NCBI GenBank assembly: GCA_958450325.1
Contig: OY288242.1
Location: forward strand, 70,666,562 to 70,730,561
Direction of reading: 5' to 3'
DNA from: Agrostemma githago
Taxonomy: Eukaryota > Streptophyta > Magnoliopsida > Caryophyllales > Caryophyllaceae
Length of the DNA stretch: 64,000 bases
The notes under the pieces are model-generated. The model was not told where the DNA came from and did not search any database. It saw nothing but the letters and a program-made list of their open reading frames with translations. Below are positions 11,060-22,929 of this stretch, in pieces. The translations under genes and the position numbers were made by a program. Every line of letters begins with the position of its first letter. Position 1 is the stretch's first letter.

Positions 11060-12487
11060 TTGAACTTGAACACCAAAAGTACCCCATCCAAAGTCAATCA
11101 ACCAAGTGCACCACAAGCATCATCTCCCACTTCCCCCAAACAAAACTGGGGAATACAAGCGGAGTTTGATATTCTCCAAAATGCGGAGAATGAGCAAAGA
11201 GAACAAAGAAAGAAGAAAGAACAAATGGAAGCGGAAGAAGCAAAAAGAAAAGAGGCGGAGCGATTAGCCGAAAAAGAAGAAGAAGAAGAATCCTATGTTC
11301 CACCGCCTCCCGTTTTTGTCCCACCATTGCCTTTTCCCGAACGAGCTAAGCCACATAAGGAGAATGCCCAATTTAGCCGTTTCGTGGATATGTTAAAGAT
11401 GGTGGAGGTAGCTTTACCCTTCACCGAGGTAATTTCTCAAATGCCCCTCTATTCTAAGTTTTTGAAAGATGTCTTGACTAAAAAGATAACAATAGAGGAC
11501 AAAGAATGTGTCCCTCTCACGGCACAATGTAGTGTCATTCTTATGAATCAAATGCCAAAGAAACTAGAGGATCCCGGTAGCTTTTCCATCCCTTGTCGGG
11601 TTGGAAATGTTGTTGTTAATCAAGCTTTATGTGACCTAGGGGCTAGTGTTAGTTTGTTACCTTATTCTATTCCTGAGAGACTTAGTGTGGGGGAGATGAG
11701 ACCCACTAGCATGTCGATTCAACTTGCGGATAGGTCCGTCAAGTACCCACTTGGGATACTTGAGGATGTACTCGTTCAAGTTGGTAAGTTTTTCATCCCC
11801 TCCGACTTTGTTGTCATGGATATGCCCGAAGACACTGTTACCCCCATTATTTTAGGTCGACCTTTTATGGCTACCGGAGGTACTATAGTTGATGTTAAGA
11901 ATGGAAAGTTGTGTTTTAACATAGGGAATGAGTCAGTAGAGTTTTTCCTTTCTCAAGCTCTTAAACAACCAATGATTGAACAAATACATTTCATTGAAGT
12001 TATTGATAGTTTGGTTGAGTATAGCTTGATAGATGATGATGATAAGCAAGAAGATGAACCATTTGACTCTCCACCCTTTGAAGATGAATGTTTGCATGAA
12101 GATAAGGTAGAACCACTACCGGTGGGTAAGAGTATGATATCTTCTCCTCCTAATCTTGAACTTAAACCACTCCCCTCTTTCCTCAAATATGCTTTTCTTG
12201 AAGGAACTAATTATCCCGTTATCGTCAATGCCACACTTGATGGTCCTCAAATGGAAAAACTTTTGATTGTTTTGAGAAAGCACAAAAAGGCCATCGGGTA
12301 TAGCATTGCCGACCTCCAAGGCATAAGTCCTAATGTTTGTATGCATAGGATCATCCTTGATGATGACCACCGTCCTTTGGTTGAGGGTCAACGTAGGTTG
12401 AACCCCACCATGAAAGAGGTTGTCATGAAGGAAGTCCTCAAGTTGTATGAGGCTAACATTATATACCCAATAACCGGAAGTAAATGA
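11060..12487 (+). pseudogene. Athila gag C-terminus, protease and reverse transcriptase N-terminus
   Basis: The open stretch starts with a Glu/Lys-rich region (about residues 50-90). A retropepsin-like protease follows with CDLGASVSLLP at about residue 190 (the family uses DLGA in place of DTG/DSG) and IILGRPFMATGG. The linker ends in the RT start (HRPLVEGQRRLNPTMKEVVMKEVLKLYEANIIYPI). It ends at a TGA (12485-12487) where the related copy at 20974-21760 has TGG (SKWVSPVQVVP), so it is a nonsense mutation. The piece is therefore part of pol and not a separate gene. Confidence 0.88.
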
Positions 12488-13752
12488 GTTAGCCCCGTGC
12501 AAGTTGTGCCGAAAAAAAGGAGGAATGACGGTTGTCAAAGAAGAAAAGGGTGAGTCTATTTCTACTAGGACCATTACCGGTTGGCGCATGTGTATAGACT
12601 ATCGAAAATTGAACACGTCCACCATTAAAGACCATTTCTTCCTTCCCTTTATTGATCAAATGCTTGAAAGATTGGCGCATCATTCTTATTTTTGTTTCCT
12701 TGATGGTCATTCCGAATTTCTTCAAATTCCCATTCATCTCGATGACCAAGAGAAGACCACTTTCACATGTCCATATGACACCTATGCTTATAGAAGGATC
12801 CCATTTGGATTGTGTAATGCGCCAGGAACGTTTCAAAGATGTAAATTGGGAAAAATGTCATTTCATGGTTGAACAAGGTGTTGTCTTAGGTCATATTGTT
12901 TCTAATAGAGGAGTCGAATAAGTTGATAAGGCTAAAGTTTCCGTGATAGAGAACTTGCCACCACCTACAAATGTTAAAGGGGTGAGGAGTTTTCTATGTC
13001 ACGCCGGTTTTTATAGACGATTTATTAAAGACTTTTCTAAAATTGCCAAGCCTTTAACTTCTTTGCTTATGAAAGATGCACCTTTTGTTTTTGATGACTC
13101 GTGTCTTGAGGCCTTTTGCAGGAGAAAGACCGCTCTCACTACCACTCTAATTATCAAAGCTCCCGATTGGAATCTTCCATTTGAGATCATGTGCGATGCA
13201 TCCGAGTTTGCCGTTGGTGCCGTTCTAGGACAACAGGTAGATAAGAAGCTACATGTGATATAATACGCAAGCAAGACCCTAGATGAAGCCCAATCGAGGT
13301 ATACAACAACCGAGAAAGAGATGCTTGCCGTTGTCTATGCTATGGAGAAATTCCGATATTATGTTACCGGTTCCAAAGTCGTTATTCATACCGATCATTC
13401 GGCGATTCGATACATCATGTCTAAGTAGGAGACCAAGTCCCGACTCTTTCGGTGGGTCCTTCTGATCTTCTACAAGAGTTCGATATTGAGATTAAAGACA
13501 AAGCCGGATCGGAGAACTTGGTAGCGGATCATCTTAGTAGACTAACGGTTAGTAAAGGAAGCAATGAAGAAGATGGTATACCCATCAATGAAGCTATGAG
13601 AGATGAGGCCTTGATGGCCATTGAAACTATTACACCTTGGTATGCCGATATCGTCAATTTCTTAGTGTCTCAATTTATTCCGGACGATTATTCCAAACAA
13701 GAGAGGAAGAAACTACGTTATGAATCCCGACGCTATTATTGAGACGAGCCTT
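12488..13752 (+). pseudogene. Athila reverse transcriptase and RNase H, catalytic box deleted
   Basis: Recognisable RT blocks are GWRMCIDYRKLN, LDGHSEF and PFGLCNAPGTFQRC (12504-12840). Sequence then jumps directly to NWEKCHFMVEQGVVLGH, so about 60 residues including the FxDD/YxDD active site are deleted at about 12838-12845. Thumb and RNase H follow (ENLPPPTNVKGVRSFL, FEIMCDASEFAVGAVLG, YASKTLDEAQSRYTTTEKEMLAVVYA, HTDHSAIRYI). Several in-frame stops occur near 12918, 13261, 13426 and 13740. No active enzyme can be made. Confidence 0.88.
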
Positions 13753-14944
13753 ATTTATTCCGCCGTTGTGTAGATGGAATTTACCGACGATGTGTTACGG
13801 CCGATGAAGGATATAAAATTGTGAAGCACCTCTACTCGACATCTTATGGTGGACACTTGGCCAACCAAAAGACAATTGCCAAGGTTCTCCAAAGCGGGTT
13901 TTGGTGGCCTTTCATGTTCAAGGACATTCGAGCTTTCATTCTCACATGCGATACTTGTCAAAGAAGTGGGAATATTACAAGAAGAAATGAGATGCCCCTT
14001 CAACCCATCTTAGAAATTAAATTGTTTGATGTTTGCGGCATTGATTTCATGGGTCCGTTCACATCCTCTTTTGGTAACAAATACATCCTAGTCGCGGTTG
14101 ATTATGTCTCAAAATGGATCGAAACCGTAGCTTCCCCCACCAATGACTCCAAGGTTGTAATCGAGCTTTTCAAGAATGTAATTTCCCAAGATTCGGTATG
14201 CATGCCTAGAGCCATAATTAGTGATGGAGGCTCTCATTTTAGGAAAGATACCTTTGAACACCTTCTTAAGAAATATGATATCACTCACAAGATGTCCCTA
14301 GCCTACCACCCTCAATCAAATGGGCAAGCCGAGATCTCCAACCGTCAAATCAAGGAAATTTTGGAGAAAGTTGTAAATACACACCAAAAGGATTGGTCAT
14401 TGAAGTTAAATGATGCCCTTTGGGCATTGAGAACGGCTTACAAAGCGCCGATTGGTACCACTCCTTATCGTCTTGTGTATGGTAAAGCTTGTCATTTACC
14501 GGTGGAATTAGAACACAAAGCCGAATGGGCAATCAAAGAGTTAAACTTCGATGAGAGTGTTGTAGGAGATAATCGCCTTCTCCAACTACAAGAATTGGAA
14601 GAATTAAGACTTGAAGCCTACGAAAATTCAAAGATTTACAAGGAACGAACTCGCCAATGGCAAGATTCTCGAATACTTCAATTCGTAAGCACTTCTCCGT
14701 TGGTGATAAGGTACTACTCTTCAACTCTCGCTTTAAGCTCTTCCCCGGTAAGTTGAAATCAAAATGGTCGGGTCCATTCGAAGTGACCAAGGTACAACCA
14801 TATGGATCAATAGAGATATCTAGCCCGGAAACCGGGAAATTTATGGTCAATGGGCAACGTTTGAAGATTTATCATCCCGGTCACGTTCGTGAGACCTTTG
14901 CTACCGTGAAGTTTGGTGAGCTCCCATTGGGAAGCGTTGTTTAA
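13753..14944 (+). pseudogene. Athila integrase with a late frameshift
   Basis: The zinc-binding N-terminus (STSYGGH, CDTCQRSGN) and a DDE core can be followed: GIDFMGPF, ISDGGSHF, and the Glu in NGQAEISNRQIKEI. HPQSNGQAE is typical of plant gypsy integrases. The main open stretch is 13821-14756. Near 14680 the frame shifts, and the C-terminal part continues in another frame (KHFSVGDKVLLFNSRFKLFPGKLKSKWSGPFEV) to 14944. An upstream TGA near 13740 stands in place of Trp. No chromodomain is seen, as expected for Athila. Confidence 0.88.
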
Positions 14945-15815
14945 CCCCCCTCCCAAATTGATGTAGGTTTGGTGGTATCCTCAACAACCACCTTGTATAT
15001 ATGTATCATATTTCTTTGAGTTTATTAGTTTTGTTAGCTTGAGAAGAATGGTTGAACTTGGATTTCGCCATGGAGCATTTATTTGGATGAAGATCAAGCT
15101 TTTGGAGAAGTTATGGAGCTAAATTGAAGACCACAAGCATGTTTGCGGGAGATATTGATTATGTAATGTGAGTTGAGTTGAATCTTTAGGTGACTATTGA
15201 AGAGCCATGAAATGGCAAGGCGGAAAAACGAAGAAAACAAGACCGTCGGGGGAAACTTCGCCCGATGTGATTTGACCGGGTGAAATTTCGCCCTACGGAA
15301 AAGTTGCCAGATTTGCCGGAATTAAAAAAGACACCACCGGGCAAAATTTCGCCCGGTTAGATTTTCACCGGGTAAAAAAAAAGTGGCAAAAATGATTTTC
15401 ACGACGAAAAGTCCGTCGGGTGAACTTTCACCCGATGGTGCTTGACCGGGTGAAATTTCACCCGGCGGCATGGGCTTGAACGAATCGCCTATATGGCTAT
15501 ACCCTATTTCCTCACTACAATTTCAATTCCCTCCTTCTCATTTACCACACATAACTTTCCCTCCAAAATTTTTACACCAAAATTTTACCACCCACTTTAA
15601 AACTTTCACTTTCCCTCCTCAACCACCTTTATTTATATCACCTTTACCTCACAATTCACTCCACATTTTCACCCTTCATAAAAACATCAAACCACCTTCC
15701 ATACCCAACCACATTCAAACCTTCATTCATAATTCCATTTCAACTTGGTGATTATAATTTTGGGTTCTTGAAGAAGGAGAAGAAGTTTTTGGGATTTTTC
15801 TTGCAAATTATTATT
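14945..15815. other. Spacer between pol and the Athila extra ORF
   Basis: Non-coding, with a second, independent cluster of near-palindromic repeats at 15245-15470. Pyrimidine-rich sequence follows (15500-15740). The 93-residue ORF at 15470-15751 looks like chance: low complexity and Pro/His/Phe rich. Confidence 0.6.
15245..15470. repeat. Near-palindromic repeat cluster in the internal spacer
   Basis: Five or six units, including GTCGGGTGAACTTTCACCCGAT and GACCGGGTGAAATTTCACCC. The flanking sequence is not LTR-like, so the motif occurs independently of LTR duplication. Confidence 0.8.
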
Positions 15816-16952
15816 ATGGAGACAAGAGCTCAACGAGTCGCTCGTAAACAAGGTATAGCTTTGACTTCTAAACCTTTTAAACGTTCTACTTCTAATAAGT
15901 CTTCTAAGCCCAAACTTTTACCTTGACCTAATACACCCTTAGCTCAAATCTTCTCCGAAAAGACCTTTCGGAGCACAAGGTGGCCTTGTCCGTTCACAAT
16001 GGAAATTCTAGGAATAGAGGACGATATGAGAGAGTTATCGTCAAGGACCGGAACTAAAGGACTCCTTAGTCTCGTGGCTTGCACATATAAAGACCTTGCT
16101 TGTGAGTTCTTAGGTACTTATCGATAACCCGACCACACCAAGAATGCTTAGATTTCCTTTATTCGGTAAAACCCATTGTTTGACTATTTCCGAGTTTGGC
16201 ATAGCTTTAGGCTTACCCTCATCGGGTACCGGACTTAGTGAACCTTTGAGTGATTTACAAGCCACTGCGTCTAGAAGAGACCTTTGGAGGTGCATAGCAT
16301 GTGGTCAGCGAGATTTCGAACCTAATTTGAACTTTACCTCTGAAATTCGTAACCCCGCTATCCGTTACTTCGCCGAGATACTCTCCAATTGCTTGATACC
16401 ATCTACCGATAATATTTTTAATCTTGATGTGTGTGTCTTACAATTGATTTCTGACTCCTTACTTGGTAACCCTAACTCCCTAGACCTACCACTTGTCGTA
16501 GCGTTGCATTTTCACCGTATTATTGTTGCCCAACGCCCCTTCGTTGACTGTGGAGGTCTTGTGACCTTAATCGCGAAAAATTTGGGTTATGCGACCGACC
16601 ACCTTATCCCACTAGACAATCGAGTCTGAATTGATGAGGCCTATCTTCCGTCTTGGATCTTTAATGTACCCGATCATCGCCTCGTCTCTATTTGCCATGA
16701 CCGTGCTTTAATAGTCCCCAACATACACCGAACCAATATTTATAATTGTCACAATTGGGACCTACCCTTAGGCCCCGGGGAATTCCGACTAAACGAATTG
16801 GGGGGAATAGAAGTTTGGGAGTATGCGCACTACACGTTACCCGAGGGTCGTACGATCTACGACCTTTGTGAGTTAGAACCCACCGAGGGCATACAACCCT
16901 ATCTCGGGTCTCCGACGGTTTCTTTCGCATCGAACGATTACCCAAATTAAAC
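15816..16952 (+). pseudogene. Athila-type extra ORF downstream of pol (broken)
   Basis: The reading frame starts METRAQRVARKQG at 15816 and can be followed with one stop near 15925 to FTMEILGIEDDMRELSSRTG and YKDLACEFLGTYR. After a stop or frameshift near 16126 it continues from 16144 (RFPLFGKTHCLTISEFGIALGLP). Another stop stands at 16629, followed by IDEAYLPSWIF, and it ends at 16950-16952. This layout resembles the Pfam 'ATHILA ORF-1' family found in Athila elements, whose function is unknown (sometimes called env-like). No convincing transmembrane segment was noted. Confidence 0.7.
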
Positions 16953-19177
16953 GATCCCCCAGATTCGGTCGGTAATGTGTGTGTGTTGTGTATGTGTGGA
17001 TTAGGTCGGTGAGTCTTTAATCATCTATAATTGCATATCCTTGAATTGAATTCGTTCCTTGTTCCTTGTATCATCATTTTATAATCATTGTGATTGTTCT
17101 AACTCTAATCGAAACTTGCAAGCTGTCCCACTGTCCCATCGATTTGTTGCGGCCGAAGCGGCCTTGGTATTGCTCCCGGTATTTAGGCGACGTGATTACG
17201 CCATTGACCTTTTTGAAAAATCCAAATTTTAATCGACCCTTCTCAAATTTTTCTTAATCCGGGCTAGGTGACGTGACTACACCTACGCCCAATTTTTCAC
17301 CTTTTCGTTTTGTTTTCTTCTCTTTTATTTCTTTTTCAATTTCTTAGCCACTTGGCTAGGGTCTAGGTGATGTGATTGCACCTAGGCCCGCCACTAATTT
17401 ATCGCTTTCTTTATTTTCGTTTTTCTTTTTCTTTTCTCAAAAATTTCAAAAAATCTAAAAACATTTGAAAAATCATAAAAATCAAAAAAGATTTTTCTTT
17501 TCCTTCTTTTTCGTTCTTCCCCTACTTGTCCATTGAGGACAATGTACAGTTTTAGTGTGGGGGAGGAGTCTACTATCTTTTATTTTTACAAAAATCTTTT
17601 CAAAATCCATAATAATTTGAAAATTTCGAAAAATCAAAAACATTTTTCTTTTCTTTTCTCGTTTTCGTTATATTTTTGTGTCCCGTGTACGGTCTTGTTC
17701 TCTACTCTTACAGGTAACCACCACCTTAATAGCACGAATTGAAGAGATTATGAAAGCACTCCGCTTGGTAACTTTCTTCCTTCTTTCTTATTTACTATTG
17801 AACGCTTTTGTAGAAGGAGTTAGGATGTTGCTAATTAGAGGTTCTCGAAGTGAGCATTTTGGGTGTTGTGGTTGATTGTGTGCTTTAATGTCGATGGAGT
17901 ATGGAGTACATGACCTTACTTGTGTTTTCTTTTATTGTTTTTTCTTTTTCGTGTATTTATTTTGTTTTTGTATAGAGTGTCTAGGACTAAACTTTTCGAA
18001 AACCCGATTACAAACCTTTTACAAGAGTTTATTATCCATTGTAGACTTTGGACCTTAATCTAACAGAATGACTCTTAATCAATGAATTTGTTGATCATTT
18101 AGCTTGAGTCCACCTTTTCTACTAGAGGTTTACTTCGGGGTTTGCATTTGACCACCTTGACCACCCATGGAGAAGTTAGGCCTTGGTTCCCGCATCCCGT
18201 TTTCTAGGTGACCTTGCTCGAATGACCATTGCACCTTTAGTCTAAATTCTTTCCGCCTTTTTGTGGGTTATCCGGGAATGGCGCGCGTTCTCGATTACCT
18301 ATTTTTCCTCCACCTATACATCACCACAATAAGTTTACACAAAAATAACCTCCAAGCTTGGTTTCGAACCACATCAAAGAGCCAAAAAAGGGCAAACCAA
18401 AGCAAGAGAAAAGGGCACAAAAATATGAAAAACAAGGAGACAAAAGGAGCTTCAAATGAAAATCATATCATCAAAAACGTCTCCTTAAAAAAAAGCTCTT
18501 TGATCGATTCATCGCCGTGAAGTGCCAACTAGAGGACCGAGTCCCGAGGTAGGAAGATAGCGGTGATTAGTCGATCCACCCCAATAATTGTAAACACTCC
18601 ACCTTTTTGTTTGGGCTAATTTAGGAAATTCGAGTTTGGAATGAACCTCTTGGCTTAGCCAAAGAGAGCGGGACTGCACCTACCTACAGTGTCGAACGAA
18701 TCCATGGTTCACTTTTTCCACTCCGTTATACGCCCCGTCGTACCCCTTTAGAAGATTAGGAGGACCTAGGCTAAGTTATCAACATTTATATTGCTTAATT
18801 GTCATAGTATTAGAGTTTGGTCCTTGTTTACGTGGGTGATTTATCTTGAAAATCTATTGCTGTTTTAGGTAAGTAATCGGTGTCTTCCCCGCCGTCTCGA
18901 TGAAAGATTCAGTGTTTTATTTTTGCTTTGGATGTGTCTACTCTTTTGTGTTATGTTTTTTTGGGTGTTTAGTCGCATCCACCATTTTGAGCAAGCCTCA
19001 ACTTGCCTTGCATGGGAGTACTCTACCTCATGGGTATTCCGATGTGAGTTGAAGGGACGGAGCGGGCCCGTTAATTGCCTCGTATCGGCTTAGCATAGTC
19101 TAGCTAGTAGTAGTTGTTGTAATTTCTTTTTGGGTCTTTGCTCGAGGACGAGCAACAGTTTAGTGTGGGGGAATTGT
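16953..19177. other. Athila 3' non-coding region with polypurine tracts
   Basis: A 2.2-kb AT-rich region without a credible gene. TTTAGTGTGGGGGAATTGT ends directly at the 3' LTR (about 19160-19177) and is the likely polypurine tract. A nearly identical TTTTAGTGTGGGGGAGGA stands at about 17550-17567, preceded by GAGGACAATG. Confidence 0.7.
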
Positions 19178-20973
19178 TGTGTGATAAATTTAGACCGTTT
19201 TCCCCCTCATTTAGACCCATTTTTCCCTCGTTCTGCGAGTTTAGAGTGCGACTATCGCCATATTTTGAGTACTTCTCGCATTAGCGTCCCTCTTGTGCGT
19301 TTTATGTGTTTTTGGTAGTTTTTCTATCAATTTTGATAGGATTTGGCACCGAAATCACGATCGAGCTTCCACGAGCACAAGAGAAAGGAATACCGTCCAA
19401 AGAGCAAAACACACAACTTAAAGTTTAAAGTCATCCAATCAATCGACGAAGAATGAGACAAGAAAAAGAGGCCAGAGAAAATGACCGGGTGAAATTTCAC
19501 CCGATGAAGTACCACCGGGCGAAATTTCACCCGACGGTAAAGTGCCTCCCCGAAGATTTTCCGAGCTATCTCACCGGGCGAAATTTCGCTCGATGAAGAA
19601 AAGCGCCAAAAACCGCAAAATGAGAAGAAAATCTCACCGGGTGAAATTTCACCCAGTGGGATTAATTCGTCAAACCGCAGGGCGAAGTTTCACCCCATGA
19701 AGATGCAAAGGGTAATTGTCTCACTAATGAAGCAAAAGTTGGATTTGGGCTTTAGGTTAAGAAGACTCATTATGGCATTACTATATATACACCTACCCTA
19801 GTTTGTTGTCCAAGCAAGTAGTCATATTCCATCATTAGTGTAGAGGCTTTCATTAGTTTAGTTCCTCCATCATATTACACCATCCATTAGTTGAATAATC
19901 TAGTAGTATTCTAAGTAATTCTCTACAATACTAGTAGTAATTTAGTAGTAGATCTACTTAGTTTCCATCAACAATTATCTAGATTTCAAGTTTGTAGAAG
20001 ATTATTTCAAGTTTTATTTGAAGATTTGTGGGTTCATTGAAGATTTAGTGACAAGTTCTTCATCTTCTCCATCAAAGATTCAATATTTATTTATGCAATC
20101 TTCTTATTATTTTTAGATCTTCATAGTTGGTAGATTTCTTTCCACTCTCTAATCTCTAGTTTAGATTTAATATAATTTTTTCATTATTGTCTTGTTTAGA
20201 TCATCTTAGTATTACTAGTTTCTCTAGATTTTACTTATGTTGTTCTAGATTATTCTCTAGTTTATTTTGTTAGATAGTATCTCTTCCATAGTTTAGTGAG
20301 TAATTGTTAGATCATAGTTTTCTCATTATTTTGTAGTTATTTTCCTTAGGTCTAGTTATTATGCATGCTTTAGTTATTGTCTCCTTAGTTAATGTTTTGT
20401 TGGGGGGGTTTAGGGATGAGGACTTGGATTATTTAAATTAAGGGATGTTGGTGTGTTGCTTGCTTGTTGGTTTATCTTGTTTGTGGTTGTTGTGTCATTG
20501 TTGTTTTAGTCCGGCCAACTAGACCGACCTTGACTCGTTTCTATCAATATGGGGAAATTCGGGGTAGAAATTACCATAACAAGAGACTTACCCTTCTTCG
20601 CCATGAAAGCGGGTTTTTAGGTAGGTTGGGTGAAGAAACCGAAAGGTGGCATTCTCCCTTTATCAATGTTGCGACAAAAACTCGATCCCGACCTTCTTAG
20701 ACTCCATGTTCCGAATCCCGACTTCCCCCTAACACCTTTTCCTAGATTGGTTATCTCTAGCTATTTTTATCGTTATTTCTCTAGTATAGACTTGACCCTA
20801 GAAACCCCCCCTCTTGGCATCAAACACATCGCTTTTAACTCGTTACTACTACGTTCCGTTCCCTGTGGACCGACCTCGACTTACTACGATTACTCTAGTA
20901 GTTTTTGTGTTATTCCGAGTCTATAAATATTGTTTGACCCCCCGTTCTTTGCTAAACGACCGATCCGATTGGG
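19178..20973 (+). repeat. Athila LTR, second copy (lacks the last ~10 bases)
   Basis: Starts TGTGTGATAAATT directly after the polypurine tract and follows the 5' LTR to CGATCCGATTGGG. It is clearly diverged from the 5' LTR (for example at 19800-20350). The final GGCGATCA is missing; the sequence passes directly into pol. A TATA-like tract lies at about 19781-19790. Confidence 0.88.
19480..19700. repeat. Near-palindromic repeat cluster (second LTR)
   Basis: Five units, for example ACCGGGTGAAATTTCACCCG and ACCGGGCGAAATTTCGCTCG. Confidence 0.85.
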
Positions 20974-21875
20974 GTGCACGTCAATGTACCCGTGAAAGTT
21001 GGGAAGTTTTTCATCCCCTCCGACTTTGTTGTCATGGATATACCCGTAGACACTATTACCCCCATTATATTAGGTCGACCTTTCATGGCTACTGGTGGTA
21101 CTATAGTTGATGTTAAGAATGGAAAGTTGTCATTTAACATAGGGAACGAGTCGGTAAAGTTTTCCCTTTCTCAAGCTCTTAAACAACCATGGATCGAACA
21201 AATGTATTCCATTGAAGTTATTGATAGTTTGGTTGAGTATAGCATGATAGATGATGAGAAAGAAGAGGAACCACTTGATTCCCCACCTCTTGAAGAAGAG
21301 ATCATGCATGAAGAAAAGGTAGAACCACTACCGGTGGGTAAGAGTATGGTACCCTCTCCTCTCAATCTTGAACTTAAGCCACTCCCCTCATCCCTCGGAT
21401 ATGCCTTTTTTGAAGGAACTATTTATCCCGTTATCGTCAATGCCACACTTGATGGTCCTCAATTGAAAAAGCTTTTGATTGTTTTGAGAAAACACAAAAA
21501 GGCCATCGGGTATAGCATTGCTGACCTCCAAGGCATAAGCCTAAATGTTTGTATGCATAGGATCACCGTTGATGATGATCACCGCCCTTTGGTTGAGGGT
21601 CAACGTCGGTTGAACCCCACCATGAAAGAGGTTGTCATGAAGGAAGTCCTCAAATTGTATGAGGCTAACATTATATACCCAATAACCGAAAGTAAATGGG
21701 TTAGCCCCGTACAAGTTGTGCCGAAAAAGGGAGGAATGACGGTTGTGAAATGAGAAAAGGGAGAGTTGATTTCTCCTAGGACTACTACCGGTTGGCGCAT
21801 GTGCATAGATTTTCGAAAATTAAACACGGTCACCATCAAAGACCATTTCCCCCTTCCCTTTATTGATCAAATGAT
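20974..21875 (+). pseudogene. Second Athila pol fragment (protease to RT start)
   Basis: It matches about 11776-12660 of the main copy at the protein level: KVGKFFIPSDFVVMD, IILGRPFMATGG, HRPLVEGQRRLNPTMKEVV and SKWVSPVQVVPKKGG. It is joined at both ends to LTR sequence, and a TGA stands after MTVVK near 21752. Here the Trp of SKWVSP is intact, unlike in the main copy. Confidence 0.88.
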
Positions 21876-22418
21876 TGAGTTATTTGAATTGAGGAGTTTT
21901 TGGTTGGTTGTTTGCTTGTTGGTTTATCTTGCTTAAGGTTGTTGTGTCATTGTTGTTTTAGTCCGACCAACTAGACCGACCTTGACTCATTTCTATCAAT
22001 ATGGGAAAACTCGGGGTAGAAATTACCTTAACTTGAGACTTATTTTTCCTCACCACGAAAGCGGGTTTTTAGGTGAGTTGGGTGAAGAAATTGAAATGTG
22101 GCATTCTCCCTCTACCAATGTTGTGACCGACCCGATTCCAATTTTCTTAGACCACAATTTCCGATCCCCGACTTCCCCTTAACACCTTTTCCCTATTGAT
22201 CATCTCTTGTTATCTATTGCATTTTAATCTAGACTCGACCCTTAAAACCCCCATTAGATCCCTTACAAATCGCTTTTACTCAATTTTGTACCGTTCCCTG
22301 TTGACCGACCTCGACTTACCACGAATACACTAGTTGTTTTTGTGTTATTACGAGTCTTACAAGTATTATTTGATCCCCCATCCTTCGCTAAACGACCGAT
22401 CCGATTGGGAGGCGATCA
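21876..22418 (+). repeat. 3' part of a third Athila LTR
   Basis: It matches about 8992-9534 of the 5' LTR and is visibly closer to it than the 19178-20973 LTR is (compare 22195-22330 with 9300-9430). It ends GGCGATCA, immediately followed by copia leader sequence. Confidence 0.88.
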
Positions 22419-22434
22419 AGCTCTGATGCCAGTT

Positions 22435-22832
22435 TGTTATAACGGAAGAGAAAGACAAACAAAATAAGAACGTAAACTCGAGAGACAGACATATTTACGT
22501 GCATGGTTCACTAACAACCTGTTAGCTACATCCACGGACAGAAGGAGGGGATAGTTTTATTAATTTGAGGAGGTGTTACAGATTTCAGACTGATATTATA
22601 ATTTTTAGGGTAAGGGTTTGAGAGTTTATATAATACTCTCAACCTAAACAGAAAACCTAAACAGATTAGAAAACCATATACAATAGGAAATCCTAGGTCA
22701 GGTACTCAGATATTGATTAGGAAACTCTAATCAATCAGATATTAATTAGGAAACTTTCTTAATTAAACAGATTTAGATCACAAGTCAATTAGAAATCCGT
22801 AAAGACAATTGCTAGGCACTTATTTCCTAACA
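22435..22832 (-). repeat. copia 5' LTR
   Basis: 398-bp direct repeat of 5760-6153. The primer binding site, reading TGGCATCAGAGC on the minus strand, lies at 22420-22431, three bases inside. Confidence 0.9.
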
Positions 22833-22929
22833 AGATATACTACAAGTGCGATAAATGTGGTTGGTTTCAATGATATAATTGAACAGTTCCCTTACAAACT
22901 TCACGACTACCATCTTTTGCTCTAACTTT

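Larger units (their letters stand above)
7683..22418 (+). mobile_element. Athila-type Ty3/gypsy retrotransposon, rearranged, inserted in copia
   Basis: A complete LTR (7683-9534) is followed by a primer site TGGCACCATTGCCGGGGA, the Athila-type sequence. Then come gag, an aspartic protease (CDLGAS), reverse transcriptase, RNase H, integrase, an extra Athila ORF, a long non-coding 3' region and an LTR at 19178-20973. Instead of ending there, a second pol fragment (20974-21875) and an LTR 3' end (21876-22418) follow. The copia leader is split cleanly, with its gag start at 7639 and its primer site at 22420. Flanks GCTCA (7678-7682) and GCTCT (22420-22424) resemble an imperfect duplication, offset by one base. 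The element is dead: stops, frameshifts and lost catalytic residues are present in pol. Confidence 0.9.
5760..22832 (-). mobile_element. Ty1/copia LTR retrotransposon, internally deleted, split by a gypsy insertion
   Basis: Direct repeats at 5760-6153 and 22435-22832 both run TGTTATAACG to CCTAACA and are LTRs. Orientation is minus: next to the right LTR, 22420-22431 reads in reverse complement as TGGCATCAGAGC, close to the initiator-tRNA-Met primer site of copia elements. A purine-rich tract (reverse complement of about 6154-6166) abuts the left LTR, as a polypurine tract should. Flanking pentamers AGCTA (5755-5759) and AGATA (22833-22837) are a one-mismatch target duplication. Gag, protease and a GAG-preintegrase segment remain. 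Integrase, reverse transcriptase and RNase H are gone, so the element could move only in trans. Confidence 0.9.
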
